From positions 124,001 through 188,000 of the forward strand of contig JARBJD010000020.1 of assembly GCA_033064195.1 (NCBI GenBank): a stretch of 64,000 nt of DNA, read 5' to 3'. The notes beneath the pieces are model-generated. The model saw nothing but the letters and a program-made list of their open reading frames with translations. It made no database searches and was not told the origin of the DNA. Below, piece by piece: positions 1-9,226 of this stretch (position 1 is the first letter of the stretch; each line of letters begins with the position of its first letter). The stretch is from Blattamonas nauphoetae (taxonomy: Eukaryota > Preaxostyla > Oxymonadida). The position numbers were made by a program, and so were the translations under genes.

Positions 1-1753
1 CCTTCAGACGCTGCACAGTCTTACTGCGGAATTGTGTGTTCCAATCGTACGCAAAATCGCAAAACATTCAAGCGGTGATCATCAAGGAGGAATGAAATCC
101 GGACAAGCTAACAGATTCATAGATTTTTCGTCGTCCACATCTCAAAATCGTGATTTCTCGAAGTCTCCCAGCGATATTTTCCTTTCGTTTCCTCCGATGG
201 AAAGTGAACCCAAATTATATACAGGATTATTATCTACACCTCAGCCAACATCTGTATCTCTATCTTTTCACCATGATCCTTCATTCTCATCTAGCGCACC
301 TCGTCGCACCAAAACGACACAACTCTCCGCAGATTTGGAGTCTATGGTCAAGGTCAACTATTTTCATGTGGTGATGTGTACGAATCGATGCTTCGAATCA
401 AGAATCCAAACATCGGAAAGTTTACTCCCTTCCATCTGCCATCATTTTTTCCAGGCAAGACGTTCATTCAGTTCTCTCAGTTCTTCCAACTATTCCAACA
501 CTAGAAGAATTAAGAGTTATTTTCTCTGATCTATCACCTGGAAAACGACATAAAGGACTCGATGAACAATATGACCCTCAATTCGCTTCAGAAATCCATT
601 CGCTCTCCAAAAAACTAAGTAAATTGAAATATATTCCCCTCGTACGCGTTTTAAGAGCTGATATCATTCTTCTCTCCAGTTGCGGCAACTCTGTCGAAGA
701 GGATGCGATGAATCCTGCAGGAAGATAGTCTGGTCAATTATTCAAGACCCAGATGGACTCTGCGTATGAATATTGATTTCATTGAAATTATTGTCCGTCT
801 ATGTTTCTGTTAGCGTCGCTCGCATTCCATGTTAGATCAGAGCCTCTCGGAATGGTCCTTGATGGCTGACGATATCATTGCGAAGGATGTTAGTATCTCG
901 GCATCTGATGATCAATATTTCTTATTTGATCATTCGATAAATCATTCTGTTTCAGTGTGCTTTCTTCTAAATACTCATCTCCACTTTATTCATTCCTCGC
1001 AGTGCCTGATTCGTGATGAATGGGTGAAAGAGACAATTCAGGAGATTGGCATGGTGGAATCACGTCTGCTTTCTCATTCATCATCTCTTTCCTCCGAATA
1101 ATCAAGAATCAACTGAAGCGATCTGCCGCTTCTGTCCATCATCAATAGTCCCTTTTATTGGTATTTCCATGTTTGCTGCACCGCTGGAATTTGTTTCAAC
1201 TGACCCAGCTCAAAAATATTCCATTTTTCGAGGGCTGTACACACGCTACTTCAGAAAACTCTCCCATCTTGCTTCTGAGCCCGAATCTCTCATCCATCTT
1301 TGTGCATTATTTGAATCTCTCGCACAATCTTTTGATGTTTGTTCATTCCCTTTCTTTGTACTCTATCTGGCTCGGAATCTGCTCTTTTCCTCTCTGAAGA
1401 TCTCTGCCTATATTCACTGTCTGAAACTCGGTGTCCCCCCACTCAAAATCGCCTTTCGATGGATTTATTACGCTTTCAGTGGGTTTCTCCATCCGAGTCA
1501 GCTTCTTCTCTTATGGGATCGAATGATCGGGTTCGATTCGCTTTGGATTCTCCCAATCCTCGCTGCAGCTATTTTTGCGTTTAGAGGCGCATCCATTTTG
1601 ATCTGCTCAAACGTGGAGCAGCTTTATGTTTGTTCTTTTTGAATTGTCATGTTTTGTCCTCTTCTTTCCACAAATTGAATATATCAGGGTCTCTTCTCAT
1701 CCATGACATCAATTGAAGTCGTTCCTTTGCTCCAGTTCTTTCTTTTCGCATGA
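1..1753 (+). CDS. TBC-domain Rab-GAP, TBC1D19-like (5' end outside window)
   Basis: TBC proteins stimulate GTP hydrolysis by Rab GTPases on membranes. The deduced protein follows human TBC1D19 from its middle to its C terminus, for example IVPFIGISMFAAPLEF, AFSGFLHPSQLLLLWDR and ILAAAIFAFR (comparison from memory). Exons chosen by frame and homology: 2-253, 295-419, 455-641, 680-763, 814-954, 1003-1063, 1107-1336, 1400-1627, 1688-1753, ending in TGA. The eight introns are 35-63 bases, all GT-AG, and the joined exons are a multiple of three (457 codons plus stop). Leaving out the in-frame intron 1337-1399 makes the spacing match the human protein, and the last exon restores the conserved VVPLLQFFLFA tail. 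The start codon lies left of the window. Strongly supported, although no transcript is available. Confidence 0.88.
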
Positions 1754-1944
1754 TCATGGAACGGAACCATCTAGAGATCTCTGACGGCTGATCTGATGTT
1801 TTCTGGAGAAACTTCAACAAACGGGGGTCTCTTTAGCAATTTTCTTGAGCAAAATGTCGTTCTTGACAATCATTTTGACTTTTAAATGCATTTTAAAGGT
1901 GATATCATCTTGAAAAGATCCATCCATAATTGACTTTTCTTTCA

Positions 1945-2808
1945 ATGTCTTTCATAATTTTCGTATTATCGACACTCAACGCTGATTCAATCGTGGATAT
2001 AATCAACAACGATCCAACTTCAACATGGGTAGCCGTTGAATATCACCCAAGCATCATGTCACGAGAAAAAATGAAACGCCGTCTTGGTGCCTACCTTCCA
2101 CCTCGTCCTAGCCACAAACTTGTGCCTCGAAATGACCTTCCCGAAAATTTTGACTCACGTGAGCAGTGGCCTGGACTCATTCTTGGTGTCCGTGACCAAG
2201 GCGATTGTGGATCGTGTTGGGCTTTTGCTATCACATCCTGTGCTGGCGACCGTCTCGGAGTGCAAGGAAGAGGAGTGGGCGATTTATCACCTCAAGACCT
2301 GGTGTCATGCGATACAGATGATTACGGGTGTGGTGGATCATCTCTCGATCCAGCCTGGCAATGGATGTTCACAGATGGTGTGACAACAGAACAATGCATC
2401 CCATATGTTTCCGGCTCTGGACGTGTTCCAGTATGCCCTGCTAAATGCAAGGACGGATCAAAGATCCAACGCTACCGCCCATCAAAATGGCTTTATCTCC
2501 AGGATTCCCAAATGCAAGACGAAATCATCCAACGAGGGCCCATCCAAGTTGCTTTTACAGTTTATGACGATTTCCGAACATACAAATCGGGTGTCTACAT
2601 TCACAAAACAGGCGCTCAAGGGGGAGGGCACGCTGTTCTCTGTCTTGGCTGGGGTGTCGAGGATGGGACACCGTATTGGCTCTGCCAGAATTCTTGGGGT
2701 GCTGAATGGGGTGATCAGGGTTACTTTAAGATCCTTCGAGGTGACAATCATTGTGGAATTGAAAGCTACGCCTACACAGGGCATTTCACGTATCCACGTA
2801 GTGTTTAG
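1945..2808 (+). CDS. Secreted cathepsin B-like cysteine protease, no occluding loop
   Basis: Papain-family (C1A) endopeptidase of 287 residues. The ATG at 1945 gives a hydrophobic signal peptide (MSFIIFVLSTLNA) followed by a short propeptide of about 45 residues, so the enzyme should enter the secretory or lysosomal route. The catalytic Cys lies in QGDCGSCWAFA, the His in GGGHAVLCLGWG and the Asn in CQNSWG. The GCGGS motif and cysteine pattern are those of the cathepsin B group. The stretch after CIPY is short and lacks the His-His occluding loop of animal cathepsin B, as in cathepsin B-like enzymes of Giardia; this predicts endopeptidase rather than dipeptidyl-carboxypeptidase action. No intron. 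An in-frame TTG lies 15 bases upstream but the ATG is preferred. Confidence 0.93.
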   Translation: MSFIIFVLSTLNADSIVDIINNDPTSTWVAVEYHPSIMSREKMKRRLGAYLPPRPSHKLVPRNDLPENFDSREQWPGLILGVRDQGDCGSCWAFAITSCAGDRLGVQGRGVGDLSPQDLVSCDTDDYGCGGSSLDPAWQWMFTDGVTTEQCIPYVSGSGRVPVCPAKCKDGSKIQRYRPSKWLYLQDSQMQDEIIQRGPIQVAFTVYDDFRTYKSGVYIHKTGAQGGGHAVLCLGWGVEDGTPYWLCQNSWGAEWGDQGYFKILRGDNHCGIESYAYTGHFTYPRSV

Positions 2809-3521
2809 GACAAAGCGAGTTCTTGTCTTTTTCCATTATTTCCTTTCTATTGTTACATTCTGATATCATCAAACACAATAGACCCAAACTGAATGAAGTA
2901 TGGTATTTTAAATGAAGTGGGTATATTTGAATAGAACTATGGGAAATTTGAAATAACTAAGTTATTTTGAAATAACCCACTTATTTCAGAAAGGTCAAAC
3001 ATATTTTAAATTAGGCACCATAACATTTTTTGAACCCACTTTCGCCATTTTCTGATTCAAATGTATCTCAAAAGCGAACCAGAAGCGACAAAATGTGAAG
3101 TGAAGGATGGAAAATGTTGACATGTTCGAAATTACTCACTTTGGAGGCGTCACTTCAGATCCGCCCCACTTCACTTTTCATTCCTTCTGAGTCTTTTTCT
3201 AACAGGAATGGACACTGTTCTCTGTCATTTTTTGATCAGCTACAGATTGCACATATGCAGGACACATGAAAAAGAATAAATGAATGAGGTCAATCTGGTG
3301 ATTAGAATGGTCAACTTTCGGAGTTTGATGCCCACATGGACTGACAGCAGATGACCAGCCTATTCACAATGAGCACTGAGCAGGTCGGGCGTGAGATGTG
3401 ATGGCTTTGCATGGGTAGCGGAGTGTTTGATTTGACGATGTATTTGTTCTCCATCGGGGCCTTCACGGACTCTTTTTCACACTTGTGCTTCTCTGTCTGT
3501 TCCATCGAGCTGAATTTCGTG

Positions 3522-4926
3522 TCATTTGTTTCGCTTGCATTCGAGGCTCCGATTATTTTGGTGAAGCAGCATCACCGAATCGCTTGAGTCCACAGGGCTG
3601 AGCATGGTGAGCAGACGTTCCATGTCCGACTTGTCCGAATCTGACAATTCGTCTTCTGACACAAAACTGAACGCCACGTCGGTCATCTCCTCTTCTCCTT
3701 CGACTTCTAATAGTACCCGGACAAACCCGTTAGAGCGGATAAACCCGTTAACCATTCCACATGAGCATAGCAGTCCCCCCTCTTCACTAAAATTATCCTT
3801 CCACTTCCCGTTCATTACTCTTTTCATTATTTTTAAAACAGGAGTCACTGTTGAAAGAATGATTGCGAAATGGAATGAGAAAAGTGAAAGTCGAAATGTG
3901 CTCGGAACTTAGCCAATGTCTTCCCAGGCGTCCAAGGGATGGTACATTGAGATGCAACCTCTTTGTACTCAGCATCACATACAGGGTGTCGTGGCTGGTC
4001 ATTCATCGATTTGAACTGACCCATTGACCTCGATCAAACAACTGAACAGGGGACAAATCATTTCAGAATTCGAACAATAACTTTCTTTCAAGCACAACAT
4101 ATCAGTCGTCATAATAAAAGTTTCAATGTGAAGTGGGGTATGTTGGTAACGGGTTTATCCGACTTAACGGGTTTATCCGGGTACTATAAATTCGATGCAA
4201 AGATGGCGTCAGCGATCGACTCCATCGCGCCCAAATATTCTTTGAGGCCATCGTCCTCCGACGGCTGGAGCAGTTGAGCAATAGTTCTAAAAGCGGTGTC
4301 CTGCAAACCAGCCAACACTTTGTCGCCGTCATCTGCTCCACTCATTCTCCCAAAATGGGACAGAACGTCTGTGACAGGGAAAGACACGCTCAGTCCACCA
4401 CATTCTGTTTGTACCCCACTTGCGACTCTCAGCACTTCGCTCAATGCTTCACACGTCATCCAGTCAATCCTTTCCGACTTCCCGTTCGATTAGACACATT
4501 CACTCAACCTCTCCTTCGTCTCATCACCCTCTTTCTCCCCGTCTCTCCTGAAAGACTCCAGAAACCAACAAAGTACTTGGAAAAGACAAAGTCAATCACG
4601 ATTTCTTCCTGTCATTCGCCTGCGATCAGCATGACTGTTGTGTCATTCAAAGAGGCACCACTGTTCCTGTAAGGACGTTCTGTCTCGGTGGGATTTGGTT
4701 TACTCGGTTTGCCATCTGTGAACGAGAAGCCGCGAAGCTCTGTCAACATTTCGAAGGTGCCTGAGATTGTTCCGACGATACTACTAAAAGAAGCAGGACA
4801 ACACACCTCCTTTCCAAGCTGGTGTGGAAGTCGCCAAAGGAACACCAACAAGTACCGAAATCTCGCTAACTGAACTTTAATTCTCGTCAAACACAGTGTT
4901 TGTTGTTGCAACGAGAGATCTAACAT
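3522..4926 (-). pseudogene. Decayed host-like coding sequence inside a TIR element
   Basis: Minus-strand reading frames (4926-4612, 4459-4184 and 3848-3522) have codon composition like nearby host genes: acidic, helical text such as GLKEYLGAMESIADAIFASN and a Ser/Asp-rich tail ending near 3522. They are in different frames with stops between them, and the 472 bp insertion at 3713-4184 splits the region. I do not recognise the family; the style resembles the leucine-rich helical proteins common in this window. Read as the remnant of a gene carried by, or lying under, the surrounding TIR element. Confidence 0.35.
3713..4184. mobile_element. 472 bp TIR element nested in the larger one
   Basis: Left end GTACCCGGACAAACCCGTTA and, inverted, right end TAACGGGTTTATCCGGGTAC, each followed inward by a second copy of the AAACCCGTTA motif. 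TA flanks both sides (3711-3712, 4185-4186). No coding capacity of its own. It sits inside 2881-5392 and is therefore younger than that element. Confidence 0.6.
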
Positions 4927-5461
4927 TTCTGAAAGGATTGATTGAAATTGGAGACCATCTCACGATATTATGGTAAGTTTTCGGAATCAATACCATCGTT
5001 TCTTAACTTATTGGTTGAGTCTCTCAGAGATCAGCAGTCGGCGAGGAAAAGTTAAAAATGAATGGGATGGTCAACAGATCTTCCTTGAAACTAAAAAAGA
5101 CCGGGTGTTTTACCGTTCACACACTGTTTGCGAATGCAAAGAAATGGATCTCAGGTGAATTAAGAGTGTTAACTGACAAAAATGTTTTGTTGTGGGTCTT
5201 AATTTGAATGAACTTGGTTATTTTGAAATAACCCTGTTCTTTTGAAAGAACTCTTTCGATTCAATTAGGATCGTACCCTATTCAAATAGAAGTCACTTCA
5301 TTCAGATTTATCGACCTTATATTTAAAATAACCCTCATAAATTTGCATCAACCGTAACATTTCAAAAAACCATACTTCATTCAGTTTGGGTCTAATAATT
5401 GTGAAAATTTTTGTGGGCAAACAACGGGTTCGATCGATCATACAAAGTCTTGCCTAGTTCG

Positions 5462-6853
5462 ATGTCAGTCATACTTACCCTCATACTACAATCACTTGTT
5501 TTTGCCGAACCTGAATTTGTTGAAATGAATGGTCTGGGCCGCTCTGCCCAGGAATGGAAATCCCGCATCATCTACCAAATCCTTACTGACCGCTTTGACC
5601 GTACCGATGGACGCAATGCGTCGTGCAATCTTAAAAATTACTGTGGAGGTACATTCAAAGGAATTCAGAACCATCTTGATTATATTAAAGCACTCGGCAT
5701 GGACGCAATCTGGATCTCTCCTGTTGTCGCCAACACACCGGGATCATATCATGGATATCATGCGACAAACTTCTACGAGATTAACAGCAACTTTGGGTCC
5801 GCTCAGGAGCTTAAGGACCTTGTTGCTGCTTGCCACCAGAAAGACATCTGGGTGATGGTCGATATCGTTGTAAACCACGTCGGTGATGTAAACGAAGATT
5901 GGAGCAAAATCACCCCATTCAACAAGTCCGAGCATTATCACCCAAGATGTGATATTCGTGACTACAACAATCAAACCCAGGTCGAAATGTGCCGCCTCGC
6001 GAACCTGCCCGATCTCAACACCGAAAACGAGGAAGTCATTTCACAGCTTATTACTTGGACCAGATGGCTGATGACAACTTTTAATTTGGACGGCCTACGC
6101 GTCGACACAATCAAACACGTCGGAAAGCCTTTCTGGAAACGGTTCGTTCCCGCCGTCCCAACATATCTTCTTGGAGAGACGTTTGATGGAAGCATCCCTT
6201 ATATTAAGGGGTACACTGACATCATGCCGGGGCAACTCCATTATCCCATGTATTACACACTCCTTGAGGTGTTTGGATCCAAACGCAGTTGCTATGGCCT
6301 GAGGAACAAAGTGGAGGAAATGAACAGATCAGGCATCGATGTGACCCTTCTCGGCGGATTTGTGTCCAATCACGACAACAAGCGGTTCCTTAGCATCAAC
6401 CCCGACTGGAATCTGATGAAGTCAGCCTACGCCTTCACTCTCCTCGCAGAGTCTATCCCTCTTGTTTATTATGGCGATGAACACGCTTTTAAGGGCGGGG
6501 ACGATCCAAACAACCGCGAGCCAATGTGGACAACCGGATTCAAGACCGACCACCAAATCTTCAAATTTATTGCTGCCGTGTCGAAGGCAAGGAAGAGAAT
6601 CCCGATCAGCGCAAAGCTGGTTGAACGATGGGTCGACGACCAGGTTTACAGCTTCAGCCGCGATAAAGTGATGGCTGTGCTCACCAACGTCGGAAGCTGG
6701 TCTGGAGACATCAGCAGAACGATTACATACCATCCCTTCACTCCGGGTGATCGTATTGTGGACATGGTGACGGGGGAGACGATGATCGTGCCCCGTGATG
6801 GCCTTCGTGTGACACTGAAGGAGGGATGTCCAAGAGTGTATGTGAAGCCATAG
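5462..6853 (+). CDS. Secreted alpha-amylase, glycoside hydrolase family 13
   Basis: 463 residues beginning with a signal peptide (MSVILTLILQSLVFA). All GH13 signatures are present: DIVVNHVG (region I), LPDLN (region V), GLRVDTIKHV with the catalytic nucleophile Asp (II), LLGETFDG with the acid/base Glu (III) and FVSNHDNKR (IV). The (beta/alpha)8 barrel appears complete and is followed by a short C-terminal beta domain. It should hydrolyse internal alpha-1,4 bonds of starch or glycogen outside the cell or in a digestive vacuole. No intron; stop TAG. The ATG at 5462 is chosen because the in-frame codons before it would mask the signal peptide. With the nearby protease it fits a feeding, gut-dwelling protist. 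Confidence 0.95.
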   Translation: MSVILTLILQSLVFAEPEFVEMNGLGRSAQEWKSRIIYQILTDRFDRTDGRNASCNLKNYCGGTFKGIQNHLDYIKALGMDAIWISPVVANTPGSYHGYHATNFYEINSNFGSAQELKDLVAACHQKDIWVMVDIVVNHVGDVNEDWSKITPFNKSEHYHPRCDIRDYNNQTQVEMCRLANLPDLNTENEEVISQLITWTRWLMTTFNLDGLRVDTIKHVGKPFWKRFVPAVPTYLLGETFDGSIPYIKGYTDIMPGQLHYPMYYTLLEVFGSKRSCYGLRNKVEEMNRSGIDVTLLGGFVSNHDNKRFLSINPDWNLMKSAYAFTLLAESIPLVYYGDEHAFKGGDDPNNREPMWTTGFKTDHQIFKFIAAVSKARKRIPISAKLVERWVDDQVYSFSRDKVMAVLTNVGSWSGDISRTITYHPFTPGDRIVDMVTGETMIVPRDGLRVTLKEGCPRVYVKP

Positions 6854-7300
6854 TTCCAGCAATTATTGTTCTTTTAACTTGGGGAGTGGGGTTTTCTTCA
6901 CTCTTGGGCGATTTTCCTGTGATTTTTTTGGGAATTGGTGAGGTCGTTTTCAGAAAAAAGGGAAAACCGAACCTTACGGGCCATGATCGAAATGAATAGT
7001 CTTTCTCTTGAACAGAGTCGAATCTTCGGTTCAAAAACGTGGAATTCCTTCCACGGTACTCCTTTTACCTGACTTTTCATTGGTTGGAAACCAGACAACA
7101 TCCCCTATCCCAAGTTTGAGACTAATTTGTGCTTTCACCTTTTTTTCAGATCATAGTTGATCAATTCCGTCATCAGACAGGTTGCTGGGCCCAAGAGTCG
7201 TCTCTCCGGTGGAACGGCTCCACACCAGGACCCCCATCCGTGCCAGATCGAATTGGTGACTCGATCCAGATTGAGAATCCAGCTTCATGGGCCGATCCCT
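6854..7300. other. Intergenic stretch before the RING gene
   Basis: No convincing gene. An ATG at 6983 opens a short frame that could be a first exon spliced into the RING gene (a pyrimidine-rich stretch ending in AG lies at 7141-7149), but that acceptor leads into a different frame, so this is not called. Confidence 0.3.
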
Positions 7301-8197
7301 CTGATGTGTGAACCACCTACATGGTTGGGTACCGCGCTCAATACAGCCCAAAGTACCCGCATTATTCGCGATTTTGGTTCCGCATTGGATGATTCCCTCC
7401 TTACAAGCGATTTGTGCTATTGCAAAGATGAAGATCCAGATCTCGATGAGATAGCATCCAATCCTATTAATTATCCAGATTGTCCGCACAGTTCATATGA
7501 TATGTCGTACCAGCGATATATTGGCGACTCTGTGGACATGACCTACTTAGACCTTCCCTTCGACGGTGACGTGGACACCAACACCAACGACGAAGAGGAA
7601 GACAATTACTTTGACTATGACTCCCTCTACCAAGACACCCTCCACACTCACTTACACTCCTCATCTTTCTCTTCCCGACCCCATTCCCACGAGCAAGTCT
7701 GGGATCTGTCGGAGAATGAAGATTCTTCTTTTTTTCGTGATCCGCCGTTCAACCCAGCTCACTCAATACCTGAAAGCGCTGACGATGAGAGTGTCCACTC
7801 CATAGATTCCAATTCTTGCAATTCAGAATCATTTTCTGTTCAACCGCTCGTCAGCCCGTTTGAATCCCCAGCCGACACCAACACCGAATCTGTCATACCA
7901 CAGTCTTTTTTGCCCTTGCGGAGTATCTCCATAGCTCCCTCGTCTGGCCTCGTGAGGAGTGCTGCCATATGCCGGTCGTTCTCGCTGGACGATCTCCGCA
8001 ACACTGACACTGGTTGGACGTCGAACAGAACCTGCTCAATCTGCTGCGAAGACTACACAGCAACCGACACTCTCGCTCAATTGCCCTGCCGACATGTCTT
8101 CCACTCAGAGTGCTCGGGGGATTGGTTGGCGAGGTTCTGTGTCTGTCCAATCTGCTTTCACTCGTGGTCTTCTCACACACTGGAGGCTTTGTTTTGA
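7301..8197 (+). CDS. RING-H2 finger protein, probable E3 ubiquitin ligase
   Basis: 298 residues from the first in-frame ATG at 7301; the frame is open upstream from 7157, so a longer N terminus is possible. The first 240 residues are acidic and Ser/Asp/Glu-rich without a recognised fold. The C-terminal 54 residues form a C3H2C3 RING: CSIC, CRHVFHSEC and CPIC are all intact. Such domains recruit an E2 and pass ubiquitin to substrates; the target here is unknown. No transmembrane segment seen. The gene ends 84 bases before a palindromic MITE. Confidence 0.8.
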   Translation: MMCEPPTWLGTALNTAQSTRIIRDFGSALDDSLLTSDLCYCKDEDPDLDEIASNPINYPDCPHSSYDMSYQRYIGDSVDMTYLDLPFDGDVDTNTNDEEEDNYFDYDSLYQDTLHTHLHSSSFSSRPHSHEQVWDLSENEDSSFFRDPPFNPAHSIPESADDESVHSIDSNSCNSESFSVQPLVSPFESPADTNTESVIPQSFLPLRSISIAPSSGLVRSAAICRSFSLDDLRNTDTGWTSNRTCSICCEDYTATDTLAQLPCRHVFHSECSGDWLARFCVCPICFHSWSSHTLEALF

Positions 8198-8281
8198 GAG
8201 AGATTGTGCTTTCTTCATTTATTTTAAGTGTCTCTTCCCTGTTTTTAATCTTCATCACACAATATTTATTGAGTTGAACTA

Positions 8282-9126
8282 GTCACCTGAAAACCCGGGA
8301 GTAAATAACAAATTGGTAGTTTTTTTTGGGGTCCCAAAAGTGAATAGTAACACTGGATTTCCGATTTTTTCGACAATTTTTCAATCTAAATGACATTTTT
8401 ATGAATAAATGAAGTGTCCTAGGTGGTTCAGAACAAATAGTTTTGATTACCCAGCATGATTTTCTCATGCTCTTGGAAAGTTGATCTCGTTGTATCTTCA
8501 TAACCAGACAAAATTTTGACCTGAAATTTTCGCGAAAATGAATGTTTTGAGAAATGTAAACTGTTGATATTTCAACTTTTTTTCTTCGACGATCACAAAA
8601 TCATGGTTTTTCATCGTTTTTCGAGGAATTTTCAGAGAGTCTTCGAACTTGTCACTCACCATTCACCTTGTATGCAAAATTGACCAGTTTGATTCGATTG
8701 TGACAGTGTTGACGTCATTTTGATGAATTTTGAAAACGGGATTCCCATCTGATGCACGGTGAGAAGTCAATTTCAGACATCCGTTAAAAGTGGATTTCAC
8801 ATTCTCTCGAGGGGGAAAATTTTTTTGAAAAGTTGAAATATCAAAAGTTTACATTTCTCAAAAAATTCATTTTCGCGAAAATTTCAGGTCAAAATTTTGT
8901 CTGGTTATGAAGATACAACGAGATCAACTTTCCAAGAGCATGAGAAAATCATGCTGGGTAATCAAAACTATTTGTTCTGAACCACCTAGGACACTTCATT
9001 TATTCATAAAAATGTCATTTAGATTGAAAAATTGTCGAAAAAATCGGAAATCCAGTGTTACTATTCACTTTTGGGACCCCAAAAAAAACTACCGATTTGT
9101 TATTTACTCCCGGGTTTTCAGGTGAC
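8282..9126. mobile_element. Palindromic MITE (foldback) of 845 bp, TA duplication
   Basis: About 300 bp at the left (8282-8581) is repeated inverted at the right (8829-9126), beginning GTCACCTGAAAACCCGGGAG. The arms differ at scattered bases. TA flanks both ends (8280-8281, 9127-9128). The 250 bp between the arms codes for nothing. Equal open frames in both arms are only a result of the symmetry. It lies between two convergent host genes. Confidence 0.8.
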
Positions 9127-9226
9127 TAACGATCCTCTTTGTCGGACAAACACCATCCGAGCACACAACTCCCACATACTTGGCAGAACATCGCCTTGAT
9201 ACAAATGAATGTGGAATGAGAATAAA

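Larger units (their letters stand above)
2881..5392. mobile_element. 2.5 kb TIR element with TA target duplication
   Basis: The left end GACCCAAACTGAATGAAG (2881) is repeated inverted at the right end (to 5392); about 24 bp match perfectly and the similarity then fades. TA flanks both ends (2879-2880, 5393-5394), as expected for Tc1/mariner-type integration. Subterminal DNA is rich in short inverted words such as TTATTTTGAAATAAC. No transposase is recognisable. The interior holds the decayed minus-strand coding sequence listed separately and a second, smaller TIR element. It lies between the protease and amylase genes. Superfamily assignment rests only on the TA duplication. Confidence 0.6.

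Noticed and set aside
8283-9125. Two identical-looking 72-codon proteins in opposite directions
   Set aside because: They are the two arms of one palindromic MITE; no domain and no coding signal.
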